In this document: positions 1 to 9,813 of the stretch, one piece after another
Layout of the letters: the number at the start of each line of letters is the position of its first letter
How positions within the stretch are numbered: the stretch's first letter is position 1
Assembly (NCBI GenBank): GCA_964440345.1
Contig: CAYTSA010000011.1
Coordinates: 1-62,176 of the forward strand
Direction of reading: 5' to 3'
From: CAYTSA01 sp964440345
GTDB taxonomy: Bacteria > Desulfobacterota > Desulfovibrionia > Desulfovibrionales > Desulfovibrionaceae
DNA: 62,176 nucleotides
Program-made: the position numbers and the translations under genes
Notes under the pieces: generated by a model
Database searches by the model: none
Seen by the model: the letters and a program-made list of their open reading frames with translations, nothing else
What the model was told of the DNA's origin: nothing

Positions 1-90
1 TTGAAAAGGTGGAAATGTGCAAAACAGGGGTTTGTTCGGAAAGAGGCGGTGGATTTGGGGTGGTTTATTCGCTTGACGTACTCTGCCACC
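1..90 (+). promoter_or_regulatory. Probable CRISPR leader (partial)
   Basis: This stretch lies directly upstream of the first perfect repeat. The degenerate repeat is at the other end (428), so by the usual rule the leader is on this side and the array is transcribed on the plus strand. No promoter can be assigned with confidence and no open reading frame is convincing. The cas genes, if present, would lie left of position 1. Confidence 0.4.
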
Positions 91-437
91 GTCGCGCCCC
101 GCACGGGGCGCGTGGATTGAAACTGTGCGCCCAGGCGATGGGCGGGCGGAGTCCGCTGTCGCGCCCCGCACGGGGCGCGTGGATTGAAACCGTCAGTCCC
201 GCCATGAGTCGCGTTGCTGCTGCTGTCGCGCCCCGCACGGGGCGCGTGGATTGAAACTTCGCATTTCGCTAGCAAAGAGGTCGAGAACCTGTGTCGCGCC
301 CCGCACGGGGCGCGTGGATTGAAACTGCGAGGCGGCGCTTCCGAGCTGGACGAATACCGCGTCGCGCCCCGCACGGGGCGCGTGGATTGAAACAGCCCGG
401 ACGATCTGGCCAGGCTGCAGGCCGAGCGTCGCGCCCC
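91..437 (+). CRISPR. CRISPR array, type I-C-like repeat, five spacers
   Basis: Five identical 33-bp repeats start at 91, 158, 225, 293 and 361. Each begins GTCGCGCCCCGC, contains a GC-rich palindrome and ends GTGGATTGAAAC. A sixth copy at 428 keeps only the first ten bases and then diverges, as terminal repeats do. Spacers are 34, 34, 35, 35 and 34 bp (124-157, 191-224, 258-292, 326-360, 394-427) and all differ. The repeat ending and palindrome are typical of type I-C arrays; the type is inferred from the repeat alone because no cas gene is visible. Confidence 0.94.
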
Positions 438-548
438 TTCGCGGGCAGCATCCTGTAGCGCTTGGCAACAGCGCCTGGACGCCTGGTCTTTGCGGGTGCG
501 ACATTGGGCGGGAGGGCGGTACGGGTGTATGTTAGCGCGACGGGGCAG

Positions 549-587
549 TTAGAGCATTTTCCCATTGAAAATGTGTGGATGCTCTTA
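549..587 (+). repeat. Interspersed repeat family, split copy A, left end
   Basis: Starts TTAGAGCATTTT and closes with GGATGCTCTT, so it can fold on itself. It matches the left ends of the copies at 13681 and 47221. The matching right end is 140 bp away at 727-790. Confidence 0.6.
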
Positions 588-726
588 TTGCGAGGAGCAG
601 AATGTTGTTAACATCCGGCTCCGGCTGCTTCGCAGCCTGGCCCCATCCGCGCAAAGCGCGGTTGTGGCCGTTTTTATAACTTCGAGCAACACAATGTTCC
701 CCATGTTGTGCTCTCAGAACTATGTA

Positions 727-790
727 ATTTTCTGAAATAATTGTACTTTGTTTCAGGGGTGGGCGTTGTCTCAAGGCGAAAATGCGCTCA
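727..790 (+). repeat. Interspersed repeat family, split copy A, right end
   Basis: Contains the family's internal hairpin (TTCTGAAATAATTGTACT then TTGTTTCAG) and the conserved right end CTCAAGGCGAAAATGCGCT. It aligns closely with the right halves of the copies at 13681-13785 and 20889-20981. Confidence 0.7.
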
Positions 791-817
791 CGTTTTTGGG
801 GTGTTGTCTGCTGTAAC

Positions 818-869
818 TGTGGGATGTATTTGTGGGATGTATTTGCGGGCTGTATTTGCGGGCTGCAGC
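818..869 (+). repeat. Four-unit 13-bp tandem repeat
   Basis: Two exact units TGTGGGATGTATT (818-830, 831-843) are followed by two diverged units, TGCGGGCTGTATT (844-856) and TGCGGGCTGCAGC (857-869). They lie about 120 bp beyond the 3' end of trpF. No function can be assigned. Confidence 0.8.
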
Positions 870-990
870 TGGGTGCATTGGCGGTTGCTCATTGCGTCGC
901 TGCGCGGCCGGCCGTTTTTGGCGGATGCTCGCTCACCATTTTCTGGCGGCAACGCAGAGCGGCTTCGCGCAGCTGCGGCAAAGGCGCGCG

Positions 991-1632
991 CTATGCCCGC
1001 GGTTTGCACAGTATCTGCAACGCGCTGGCCATCTTGGCGTGGTCTTTTACGCCAGGCGCGGATTCAACGCCTGAGTTTATATCCACTCCGCAGGGGCTGC
1101 ATTGGCGGAGGGCCTGGTCCAGGTTTTCCGGGCCCAGGCCGCCGGCCAGAAACCAGGATTTACCGGTTCTGAAGCCTTGCAGCCGTGAAAAGTTCATGGT
1201 CCGGCCGTGGCCGCCGCCGCTTGTGCCTGCGTCCAGCAGCAGGAATTTACTCAGGGGCGCAAACCGGGCCGCCTCGGCGTTCAGTTCTTCCACGGTGTTG
1301 TAGCGCTCCGGCCAGAGCACGCGCATCACCCGGCCCTTGCCCACGGCGCGGCAGAAGTCCTCGTCCTGGTCTCCCGCCAGTTGGGCCAGGTGCAAGCCGG
1401 CGCTGTCTAGAATAGTAGACACTTCTTCAGCGGACTGGCGGACAAATACGCCCACGCGCATCACGCCCTGTGTGTGGATGGCCGCGGCCTGCTCCGGCTT
1501 CAGGTTGCGGGGCGAGGGCTCGTGGAAGATGAATCCCAGCAGCCCCGCCCCGCCGTCAATGGCTGCGTCGGCGTCTTCCTGGCGGGTAATTCCGCACACC
1601 TTGGCCATGGCCCGAGTGCAACAGAGGTTCAT
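991..1632 (-). CDS. trpF: Phosphoribosylanthranilate isomerase TrpF
   Basis: Third step of tryptophan synthesis after anthranilate, the Amadori isomerisation of N-(5-phosphoribosyl)anthranilate in the cytoplasm. The protein of 213 residues shows KVCGITRQED with the catalytic Cys at residue 13, LLLDAG followed by GGGHGRT, LAGGLGPEN and GVDINSGVE, all hallmarks of this TIM barrel. The ATG at 1632 overlaps the trpC stop by 4 bp (ATGA), so translation is probably coupled; Met9 is a possible alternative start. It is the last gene of the operon. trpB and trpA, which commonly follow, are absent and the CRISPR region lies downstream. Confidence 0.95.
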   Translation of the reverse strand: MNLCCTRAMAKVCGITRQEDADAAIDGGAGLLGFIFHEPSPRNLKPEQAAAIHTQGVMRVGVFVRQSAEEVSTILDSAGLHLAQLAGDQDEDFCRAVGKGRVMRVLWPERYNTVEELNAEAARFAPLSKFLLLDAGTSGGGHGRTMNFSRLQGFRTGKSWFLAGGLGPENLDQALRQCSPCGVDINSGVESAPGVKDHAKMASALQILCKPRA

Positions 1633-2414
1633 ATACGTTTCCCCATCAGTTTGCGAAGCGCTGTGGCCGGGTCGCCGCCGGCCATCAGGGCCGTGCCGGC
1701 CAGCACAGCGTCGAAGCTGGCGTCGCTCACGCGCTGCATGTCCGCGGGTCCGGCCAGGCCGCTGGCGCTTATCCACAGTTCGCCATCTCTTTTGCGCGCA
1801 GCCAGCCGCTCGGACACTGCCAGGTCCACATCTAATGTGTCTAAATTTCTGTTGTTCACCTGGATGATGTCTACATTCATGGACTGCGCCCGCTCCAGGT
1901 CGGCCTCGTCGAACACTTCCACCACGGCGTCCAGCCCGGCGGCGGCCGTGGCCTGGAGCATGGCGGCCAGGTCTAGGTCCCGGGGCAGCATGCGCACGAT
2001 AATGAGCAGGGCCGACGCCGGCGTGGCGGCTGTGGCCGCCGCCTGGGCCGGGTGGAGCAGAAAATCCTTGCGCAGCAGGGGCAAGCCCGGCCCGGTCATG
2101 CGCTGCAGATACTCCAGCGAGCCCTTGAAATAGAGCTCTTCAGTAAGTACGGACACGGCGTCGGCCCCGGCCTGGGCGTAGGCCGCGGCCACGTCTTCGG
2201 GCTGCAGGTCAAGGTTAATCTCGCCTTTGGACGGCGAGGCGCGCTTGTATTCGGCAATGACGGCCAGGCCTGAGTTCTTTGCAGCGCGCTGGCGCAGTCC
2301 GCTGGCGAATGAAGGCCGGGCGCCCTGCCAGGGGGCAGGGAGTTCCCCGCGTTCGGCAGCCTTCACAAGGGCGGCTATCTCCGCTTCCTTGGCCGCGGCG
2401 AATTTTTCAAGCAT
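1629..2414 (-). CDS. trpC: Indole-3-glycerol phosphate synthase TrpC
   Basis: Closes the indole ring from carboxyphenylaminodeoxyribulose phosphate. 261 residues, normal length for a monofunctional enzyme. Motifs in order: VIAEYKRASPSKG with the substrate-binding lysines, VSVLTEELYFKGS, LLRKDFL, VNNRNLDT and ISASGL. The chosen start (MLEKFAAAKE) overlaps the end of trpD by 8 bp; upstream in-frame codons lie inside trpD and are not conserved-looking. It is not fused to trpF, unlike the enterobacterial enzyme. Confidence 0.95.
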   Translation of the reverse strand: MLEKFAAAKEAEIAALVKAAERGELPAPWQGARPSFASGLRQRAAKNSGLAVIAEYKRASPSKGEINLDLQPEDVAAAYAQAGADAVSVLTEELYFKGSLEYLQRMTGPGLPLLRKDFLLHPAQAAATAATPASALLIIVRMLPRDLDLAAMLQATAAAGLDAVVEVFDEADLERAQSMNVDIIQVNNRNLDTLDVDLAVSERLAARKRDGELWISASGLAGPADMQRVSDASFDAVLAGTALMAGGDPATALRKLMGKRI

Positions 2415-3438
2415 TGGCGTTTTCTCCCTGGCTGGCAGTGTCCAGATTGGCCAGCACCTTTTGCCCGGCGCCGTCACGGATTGCCTCGCGGGCTTTTTTC
2501 ACACTGCCAGACAGGGTGGAGCCCTCGTCCAGCAGGTGCAAGGCCACGGCCAGGTTCAGGGCGGCCATTTCCTGCATGGGCTGCGGTCCCTTGCCGGCCA
2601 GGATGGCCTGCAGGGTCTCCAGCGCGTGTTGCGGCCCTTCAACGGTGACCTCGGCCGGTTCACAAGGCGCAAACCCCAGCTCTGCCGGGTCCAGGTGGGC
2701 CTCCACCAGCTTGCCGCCGCCCACCCAGACAATGTGCGCCGGGCCAAAGGGCGTCAGCTCGTCAAACCCGCCTGCGCCGTGCACCACCGCCGCCTTCTCC
2801 ACCCCGGACAGCAGCAAGGCCTCCGCCATCAGGTGCAGTATGTCCGCCCGGGCTACGCCCAGCAACTGGTGCGTGGGCCTGGCCGGGTTCAGCAGGGGGC
2901 CCATCAGGTTGAACAGCGTGCGCACGCCCATTTCTTTGCGCACGGGCATGATGTGTTTAAAGGCCGGATGATAGTAAGGGGCAAAAAGGAAGACAAACTT
3001 GCGCGCTTGGATTTCAGCCGCGGCCTGGTCCGGTTCGGCGGGCATGGGCAGACCCAAGCCTTCCACCACGTCCGCGCTGCCGCATTTGCTGGAGACCGAG
3101 CGGTTGCCGTGCTTGACCACGGTGTAGCCCATGCCGGCCAGGGTCAGGGCCACGGCGGTGGAGCAGTTGAAGCTGCAAGAATGGTCCCCGCCCGTGCCGC
3201 AGGTATCCACGCGAGGACCGGGAACAGCATCCACCTTGCGGGTGCGGGCGACTGCGGTTTCCACGCCTGCGGCCAGCTCCTGTGCAGTCTCGCCCTTGGC
3301 CCGCAAGCCCATGAGAAACGCGCCGGCCTGGGCTGCAGACAACTCGCCGTCCATGAGCGCGGCAAAGGCCGCCCTGGCCTCGTCCTGCGTCAAATCCCGG
3401 CCTTGGGCCAGCGTTTCCAGTATATCCGCCATGTGCAT
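2407..3438 (-). CDS. trpD: Anthranilate phosphoribosyltransferase TrpD
   Basis: Transfers the phosphoribosyl group of PRPP to anthranilate. The 343-residue protein has the N-terminal helical domain (about 1-70) and then VDTCGTGGDHSCSFN, carrying the PRPP-binding GTGGD, and KHGNRSVSSKCGSADVVE. Start chosen as the ATG at 3438, which has AGGAG seven bases upstream; a second ATG two codons later is possible. It is not fused to TrpG. A 115-bp gap to trpG is the longest spacing in the trp part of the operon, with no hairpin recognised in it. Confidence 0.95.
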   Translation of the reverse strand: MHMADILETLAQGRDLTQDEARAAFAALMDGELSAAQAGAFLMGLRAKGETAQELAAGVETAVARTRKVDAVPGPRVDTCGTGGDHSCSFNCSTAVALTLAGMGYTVVKHGNRSVSSKCGSADVVEGLGLPMPAEPDQAAAEIQARKFVFLFAPYYHPAFKHIMPVRKEMGVRTLFNLMGPLLNPARPTHQLLGVARADILHLMAEALLLSGVEKAAVVHGAGGFDELTPFGPAHIVWVGGGKLVEAHLDPAELGFAPCEPAEVTVEGPQHALETLQAILAGKGPQPMQEMAALNLAVALHLLDEGSTLSGSVKKAREAIRDGAGQKVLANLDTASQGENANA

Positions 3439-3553
3439 GAATGGTCTCCTGTGCAATTTACAGGTTTGGCCGGGGGAGACATTTTTTGGCAATAGTTTCT
3501 CGCCCAGGCCCCCTCTTGAGCAACCTTTGACGCTTCAGATTTTTGTGCCGCCT

Positions 3554-4126
3554 TTACTTCAGCGCCTCCGGAAAGTTCGCCATCAACTGCGGCCCGTCCG
3601 GAGTCAGGATGGATTCCGGGTGGAACTGCACGCCGGCCCAGGGCCGGTCTGTGTATTGCAGCCCCATGACCTCGTCCTGGTCTGTGCTTGCAGTGACTTC
3701 CAGCAAATCCGGGGCTTCCTCGGCCCGCACCAGCAGCGAGTGGTAGCGGCAGACTTCGATGGGGTTTTGCAGTCCCTTGAAAAGACCTTTGCCGGAGTGG
3801 TTCACCCTGGAGGTCTTGCCGTGCATGATGCGCTCGCCCACATTCACGGTGGCGCCGGCGTGATGTCCAAGAATCTGATGTCCCAGGCAGACGCCCAGCA
3901 CGGGCACATGGTGCGGCAGTTTTTGCAGAAACTGCAGACAGAGCCCGGCGTTGACCGGGTGGCTGGGCCCGGGGGAGATGCAGACCATTTCCAGGTCCCC
4001 CGATGTTGCCAAGTCCAGTATTTCCGGCTGGTTGTTGCGCATGACCTGGGGTTTTTTCCCTTGCTTGTAAAACTCCTGCACCAGGTTGAAGGTAAAGGAG
4101 TCGTAGTTGTCGATGAGCAGAAACAT
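3554..4126 (-). CDS. trpG: Anthranilate synthase glutamine amidotransferase TrpG/PabA
   Basis: Supplies ammonia from glutamine to TrpE. 190 residues, class I amidotransferase: DNYDSFTFNL at the N terminus, oxyanion segment ISPGPSHP, nucleophile Cys in GVCLGHQ and the His-Glu pair in VQFHPES. It begins 11 bp after the trpE stop. As the amidotransferase of a trp cluster it may also serve p-aminobenzoate synthesis; that is inference. Confidence 0.94.
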   Translation of the reverse strand: MFLLIDNYDSFTFNLVQEFYKQGKKPQVMRNNQPEILDLATSGDLEMVCISPGPSHPVNAGLCLQFLQKLPHHVPVLGVCLGHQILGHHAGATVNVGERIMHGKTSRVNHSGKGLFKGLQNPIEVCRYHSLLVRAEEAPDLLEVTASTDQDEVMGLQYTDRPWAGVQFHPESILTPDGPQLMANFPEALK

Positions 4127-4137
4127 GGACAATCCCC

Positions 4138-5547
<1,410 letters not shown>

Positions 5548-5592
5548 AGTTCTGCTCCGTTGTGTGTCATGATCCCTTGATGGTTCTTTCAG

Positions 5593-6360
5593 CTACTGGC
5601 CATTAGTCTGCGGCCACCAGCGTTTTGCCAGCTCCACCAGTATTGCCACGTCGCCCGAGGCCGCGGCTTGCAGATAATTGCGAAACAGCCGTACGGCGTC
5701 TTGGCTGTATGGGTTGGCCTCGAACAGGGTGGTGAACAGCTCGGCGTCGTCCGTACACATGGACCGTGCTGCGTCCAGGCGGCGCTGAAAGGACGGGGTA
5801 AGAAAATCCTTCAATTCGGGTTGCTGGCTTAGCGCGGCCAGATACGCCGCGGTGGTGGCGAAGTTCAGCCCCTGGATGAGTCCCATAGCCTTGTCGTGGG
5901 CTTCGGCCGAGGTTCGGAAGGGAACGAACCCCAGCCTGCGGTGCAGCTCGTCCATGGCCTGGGCGGCCGGCTCGTCCTGCTTGCGGCCGGGGATTACGGC
6001 CACGCGGGGTTCTTCCGGCGGCTCCGGGCCGAACAGGGGATGGCAGCCGACCACCGGCCCGGCGTGGCGGGCCAGCATGCGCTGCATGGGCCATACTTTT
6101 ACCGAGGTCACGTCCGCCACTATGTGTTGGTTCGTCAGCGAGGGCTCCAGCAGGTCCAGCACCGGGTCCAGGGCCTGGGCCGGCACGGACAGGATGACCG
6201 CCTGGGCGTTTTCCAGAGCGACAGCGATGTTGCCCGGCTGCAGGGGCTTGTCCAGGCCCGCGACGCTCACGCCGGCCGCCCGGCAGTGTGCAGCGTACAG
6301 CCCGCCCATACGCCCGGACGCGCCGACAATGGCGACGCTGTCTATAGGACCTGGGATCAT
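5593..6360 (-). CDS. tyrA: Prephenate dehydrogenase TyrA
   Basis: Oxidative decarboxylation of prephenate to 4-hydroxyphenylpyruvate, towards tyrosine. 255 residues with the dinucleotide-binding motif VAIVGASGRMGG at residues 9-20, SVPAQAL, a DVTSVK segment and GCHPLFGPE, the conserved prephenate-binding HPMFGP-type motif. The ATG at 6360 overlaps the aroA stop by 4 bp. No chorismate mutase or ACT domain is attached; mutase activity is provided by the pheA gene in the same operon. Confidence 0.9.
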   Translation of the reverse strand: MIPGPIDSVAIVGASGRMGGLYAAHCRAAGVSVAGLDKPLQPGNIAVALENAQAVILSVPAQALDPVLDLLEPSLTNQHIVADVTSVKVWPMQRMLARHAGPVVGCHPLFGPEPPEEPRVAVIPGRKQDEPAAQAMDELHRRLGFVPFRTSAEAHDKAMGLIQGLNFATTAAYLAALSQQPELKDFLTPSFQRRLDAARSMCTDDAELFTTLFEANPYSQDAVRLFRNYLQAAASGDVAILVELAKRWWPQTNGQ

Positions 6361-7673
6361 GCGCGCACCTTTTCCCACTGTTCCCAGAAGCCGGGAAAGG
6401 ACTTGGCCACCACGGAGGGGTCGTCCAGCTGTATGGACAACCCGGCCAGCTCCAATATGGACAGGCACATGGCAATGCGATGGTCGCCAAAGGTTTTCAT
6501 GGGCAAGGTTTCGCCGGTTTTGAACGGAGCAGGGACAATGCGCAGGCCGTCGTCCAGCGCCTGGACCTGCGTTCCAGCCTTGGAAAGCTGGCTGGCCACA
6601 GCATCCAGCCTGTCGCTTTCCTTGATGCGCAGGTGGGCTACGTTGGAAATGACGGTTTCGCTCTTGGCAAAAGCGGCCAGCACAGCCACGGTGGGCACTA
6701 TGTCCGGGCTGGCGCCCATATCCACCGTAACGCCGCGCAGCAGGCTGGGGCTCACGGTCACGGCGCCGCCGTCCCAGCGAATGTCCGCGCCCATTTGTTC
6801 CATGATCTCCAGCATAGCCCGGTCGCCTTGCAGCGACTGCTTGCGCAAGCCCCGGACGGTTACAGGCCGTTCGCCCGCCGCCCCTGCGGCCAGAAAATAG
6901 GACGCGTTGGACCAGTCGCCTTCCACGTCCAGGTCCCTGGCGCGGTACATGGAGGGCCAGACCGTAAAGCGCACCCGGCCGGGCTCCACCGGTCCGGGGT
7001 TGCGCCAATCCACGGTTTTCCACTGGTTTTGCTCAAGTTTTTGGACCTCGAAGCGGACCTGGAAATCCTCCAGTGTCTGCAGGGTGAGCCCCACATAGGG
7101 CCAGGAGACCATTTTTGAGCCGGTCACTGTTACGTGCAGGGTGTTCCGGCTCAGCGGTCCGGCCAGGAGCAGCCCGGAAAGATACTGGCTTGACTCCTCC
7201 ATGCTGATCTCAGCCTGGCCGCCAGCAAGGCCGGCGGCAAAGATGTTCAGGGGCAGGTAGTTTTCTTTTTCCAAAAAGGTGAAACTGGCGCCCAGTCCGG
7301 ACAAGGTGCTGGTCAACTCGCCCATGGGCCGGTCGTGCATGCGGCCCTCCCCGCGCAGGGAGAAGACGCCCATGCCTGCGGCCAACACTGCGGTGAGCAG
7401 CCGGCAGGTAGTGCCGGACTCGCCCACATTCAGTTCGAGAGGCGCGTCACCGCCTCCGGCCGGCACGGTGGTTCCCTCCACTGTGTAGCCGCCCGGGCTT
7501 TTGGGGGTTATTGTTGCTCCTGAGCGGGACATGATGTCTATTGTTCTGGACAAGTCCTGGCTTTCCAGCACCCGGGTCAGCCGGCAGGTCCCCACGGCCA
7601 GTGACGCGGCAATGACCGCCCGGTGCGAAAGCGACTTGGAGGCTGGCGCTTCTATGACGATAGTGTTGCTCAT
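6357..7673 (-). CDS. aroA: 5-enolpyruvylshikimate-3-phosphate synthase AroA
   Basis: Sixth step of the shikimate pathway. 438 residues; motifs APASKSLSHRA near the N terminus (shikimate-3-phosphate/PEP binding), LNVGESGTTCRLL, RMHDRPMGEL, LRIKESDRLDA with the catalytic Glu, and FGDHRIAM. The ATG at 7673 overlaps the pheA stop by 4 bp. Whether the enzyme is glyphosate-tolerant cannot be judged here. Confidence 0.95.
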   Translation of the reverse strand: MSNTIVIEAPASKSLSHRAVIAASLAVGTCRLTRVLESQDLSRTIDIMSRSGATITPKSPGGYTVEGTTVPAGGGDAPLELNVGESGTTCRLLTAVLAAGMGVFSLRGEGRMHDRPMGELTSTLSGLGASFTFLEKENYLPLNIFAAGLAGGQAEISMEESSQYLSGLLLAGPLSRNTLHVTVTGSKMVSWPYVGLTLQTLEDFQVRFEVQKLEQNQWKTVDWRNPGPVEPGRVRFTVWPSMYRARDLDVEGDWSNASYFLAAGAAGERPVTVRGLRKQSLQGDRAMLEIMEQMGADIRWDGGAVTVSPSLLRGVTVDMGASPDIVPTVAVLAAFAKSETVISNVAHLRIKESDRLDAVASQLSKAGTQVQALDDGLRIVPAPFKTGETLPMKTFGDHRIAMCLSILELAGLSIQLDDPSVVAKSFPGFWEQWEKVRA

Positions 7674-8815
7674 GCGGACTCCTCTTCTGTCTGTGCGCGC
7701 GATTGGCCGGATAGGGCGCCAGAAACGTCCAGATAGGGGCCGGACGGATAGGAGCCAAGGATGCGCAATGTGTGGCATTGGTGGCCGAATTCTTCAAGTA
7801 CTTTGGAGTATTGTTCTTCTTCCAGGTCGCATTCCACGTCCACAAAGAAGACGTATTTCCATTTTTCGCCGCGCAGGGGACGGGACTCCAGTTTTTTCAT
7901 GTTGATGCCTGCGCTTGCAAAGAGTGTGAGCACCGAGACAAGAGAGCCGGGCTTGTCCGGCAGGGTAAAAAGCATGGATGTCTTGTCCTTGGCCTCTTGG
8001 GCGGCGGGCTTTGTCGCCACCACGACGAACCGGGTCCAGTTGTCCGGCTGGTCCTCTATGGCCGAAGCGAGTACGGACAGGCCAAGCATGGAGGCCAGGC
8101 CGCGGTGGCCTATGGCTGCAGCCGTGGGGTCGTCCAGCACGCGGCGGCCGGCCGCGGCAGTGGACTCCGCCGGAATGATGGCCGCCCGGGGCAGGTGGGA
8201 ACGCAGCCAGCCGCCGCACTGGGCCAGCGGCTGGGGGTGCGAGTACACGGTTTCGATTTCCGAGAGCGACCCGGCCCGGCTGAGCAGCGAGTGGCTGATG
8301 CGGCTGAACAGCTCGGACTGCACGAACAGCTCGTAGTGCAGGAACAGGTCCAGAGACTGGCCCACAGTGCCCTGCAGGGAGTTTTCCAGGGGGATGACGC
8401 CCAGCTCGGCCTCGCCGGCTGTGACGGCCTGAAACACGGCCTGAAGGTCCTGGGCGGGCTGGAAGATGACGCTTTTGCCGAGAAACTCCACGCCGGCAAA
8501 ATAGGAGAAGGTCCCTTCCGGGCCCAGATAGGCCACGCGCTGGGGCCGCTGCAGCGCCCGGGAGGAGGAGAATATTTCGCGATAGATGGACCGCAGGTGC
8601 TCCTCGGGCATGGGGCCGGGGTTGGCCGCGGCCAGCTTTTGGAGCACCTCTTTTTCCCGGAAGGGTTTGAAGACCAAATCGCTGGAGCCGGCCTTGATGC
8701 GGCCTACTTCCAGGCTGTGCGCCGCCCGCTGGTTCAGCAGCTCCAGCAGCTGTTTGTCAATATCGTCAATCTCCCGCCGCAGCTCACCCATACGTTGGCG
8801 TGCGTCGTTGTTCAT
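7670..8815 (-). CDS. pheA: Bifunctional chorismate mutase/prephenate dehydratase PheA
   Basis: Makes phenylpyruvate from chorismate. 381 residues in three parts: AroQ-type chorismate mutase (about 5-85, with LRREIDDIDKQLLELLNQR), prephenate dehydratase (about 97-280, with YLGPEGTFS, GVIPLENSLQGTV and the catalytic TRF in NWTRFVVV) and a C-terminal ACT domain (PGSLVSVL and ESRP) that binds phenylalanine for feedback control. Two ATGs compete, at 8821 and 8815; the second is preferred because GGAAGGA lies five bases upstream. The gene joins the AroB' stop directly. Confidence 0.94.
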   Translation of the reverse strand: MNNDARQRMGELRREIDDIDKQLLELLNQRAAHSLEVGRIKAGSSDLVFKPFREKEVLQKLAAANPGPMPEEHLRSIYREIFSSSRALQRPQRVAYLGPEGTFSYFAGVEFLGKSVIFQPAQDLQAVFQAVTAGEAELGVIPLENSLQGTVGQSLDLFLHYELFVQSELFSRISHSLLSRAGSLSEIETVYSHPQPLAQCGGWLRSHLPRAAIIPAESTAAAGRRVLDDPTAAAIGHRGLASMLGLSVLASAIEDQPDNWTRFVVVATKPAAQEAKDKTSMLFTLPDKPGSLVSVLTLFASAGINMKKLESRPLRGEKWKYVFFVDVECDLEEEQYSKVLEEFGHQCHTLRILGSYPSGPYLDVSGALSGQSRAQTEEESA

Positions 8816-8817
8816 GG

Positions 8818-9813
8818 TCATCCTTCCTTTATGTCTTCCTGGATGCGCATGCCAAAATGACGGCCAGCCTGGTCGGAGCGGCACAGCACAGTGTCGCCTT
8901 CTTTCAGAGAGACCACGCTGGCCGGAACGCCGTCCGGCCTGGTGAGGCGAATGGTTTCCGCGTTCTGTAAGAAGACGGCGCCTTCAGGTCCGTCGTCTCC
9001 TGTCTTGGAGGCGTCCATTCTGGCCCGAATGAGCAGCATGGGCCGCACTTCCACCTTGACCCGGCCCACGGTGGCGACGCTGGAAGCGCCGTCCGCGTTG
9101 ACGATGAGCACCTCGTCGCCCGCAGCGATTTCTTCCAGATATTTTGTCTTGTCCCCGGGCATAAGGGCGTAGGCGTGCACTGCGCCTGCGTTAATCCGGA
9201 ACGGCCTGGCCGCCACATAGGGGTTGGACTCGGTTTCCGCGTGCACCAAAAAGGTGAAGGCCGAGGAGTTGCCCACCAGCATGCCTTGGCCAGTGCGCAG
9301 CATGGACATGGTGTCTACGCAAACCCGGTGGCCCAGGCCCACGGGCTTGATTTCGGTGATTGTGGCCGGCAGCATTGGAACCTGGCCTTGACTCAGCTTG
9401 ATCTCGGCAACGATGGATTTCAGTTCCGCGGCGGCTTCGGGCAGGACCACCACGGCGTCCACCCCGCGTTCGAGTACGCCGGCGGCCAGTCTGGCCTGTT
9501 CCAGACTCGACACTTCGACAGCCAAGCCGTCGGCCTGGGCCAGGATGTTTTCCACCGGTATGATCTCCCAGCCTGTTGCCAGCAAGGCTTTGCCTCCCTG
9601 CTTCAGGCAGGCGGAGGCTTTCTCCTCGTCTTCTTTGGACTCAAGGCAGAAGCGTTCCACGTCGTCAGTGGTCAACACCTGCACCCGCCCCAAGGCGGCC
9701 ACGCTGTCCTTTTTATCTGGCTCCACCAGCACGGCGTCCACGCCGGATTCCAGGGCCAGCGTCACCAGTTTTTTATCCCAAGGCACGGCTTTGAACCATA
9801 TGGACCGCGTCAT
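8818..9813 (-). CDS. aroB': 3-dehydroquinate synthase II (AroB')
   Basis: Archaeal-type enzyme converting 2-amino-3,7-dideoxy-D-threo-hept-6-ulosonate to 3-dehydroquinate by NAD-dependent oxidative deamination. 331 residues. Characteristic segments are WFKAVPWDKK at the start, LLATGWEIIPVENI, GLGHRVCVDTMSML, GMLVGNSSAFTFLVHAE and FRINAGAVHAY. The ATG at 9813 overlaps the preceding aldolase stop by 4 bp. Together with the aldolase-like genes upstream it replaces classical DAHP synthase and AroB; this route is known from archaea and some anaerobic deltaproteobacteria. Confidence 0.92.
   Translation of the reverse strand: MTRSIWFKAVPWDKKLVTLALESGVDAVLVEPDKKDSVAALGRVQVLTTDDVERFCLESKEDEEKASACLKQGGKALLATGWEIIPVENILAQADGLAVEVSSLEQARLAAGVLERGVDAVVVLPEAAAELKSIVAEIKLSQGQVPMLPATITEIKPVGLGHRVCVDTMSMLRTGQGMLVGNSSAFTFLVHAETESNPYVAARPFRINAGAVHAYALMPGDKTKYLEEIAAGDEVLIVNADGASSVATVGRVKVEVRPMLLIRARMDASKTGDDGPEGAVFLQNAETIRLTRPDGVPASVVSLKEGDTVLCRSDQAGRHFGMRIQEDIKEG

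Larger units (their letters stand above)
438..990. other. Non-coding interval between CRISPR array and trpF
   Basis: No credible gene is seen on either strand. The interval holds a split copy of the interspersed palindromic repeat (549-587 and 727-790) and a 13-bp tandem repeat (818-869), listed separately. Between the repeat halves (about 588-726) lies roughly 140 bp with an imperfect inverted repeat near 663-715 (GAGCAACAC ... TTGTGCTC), possibly an insertion into the element. Confidence 0.6.

Noticed and set aside
41..60. A further degenerate CRISPR repeat before position 91 (GGCGGTGGATTTGG)
   Set aside because: Only six to eight bases resemble the repeat end and the resulting spacer would be 30 bp; the similarity is likely chance within the leader.
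9..565. Open frames across the CRISPR array on both strands
   Set aside because: They translate the repeat units (recurring SRPARGAW or FNPRAPCGAR blocks) and carry no protein family signal.
2227..3495. Long plus-strand frame of 422 codons opposite trpD/trpC
   Set aside because: It is the antisense shadow of two clearly recognisable trp genes in GC-rich DNA.
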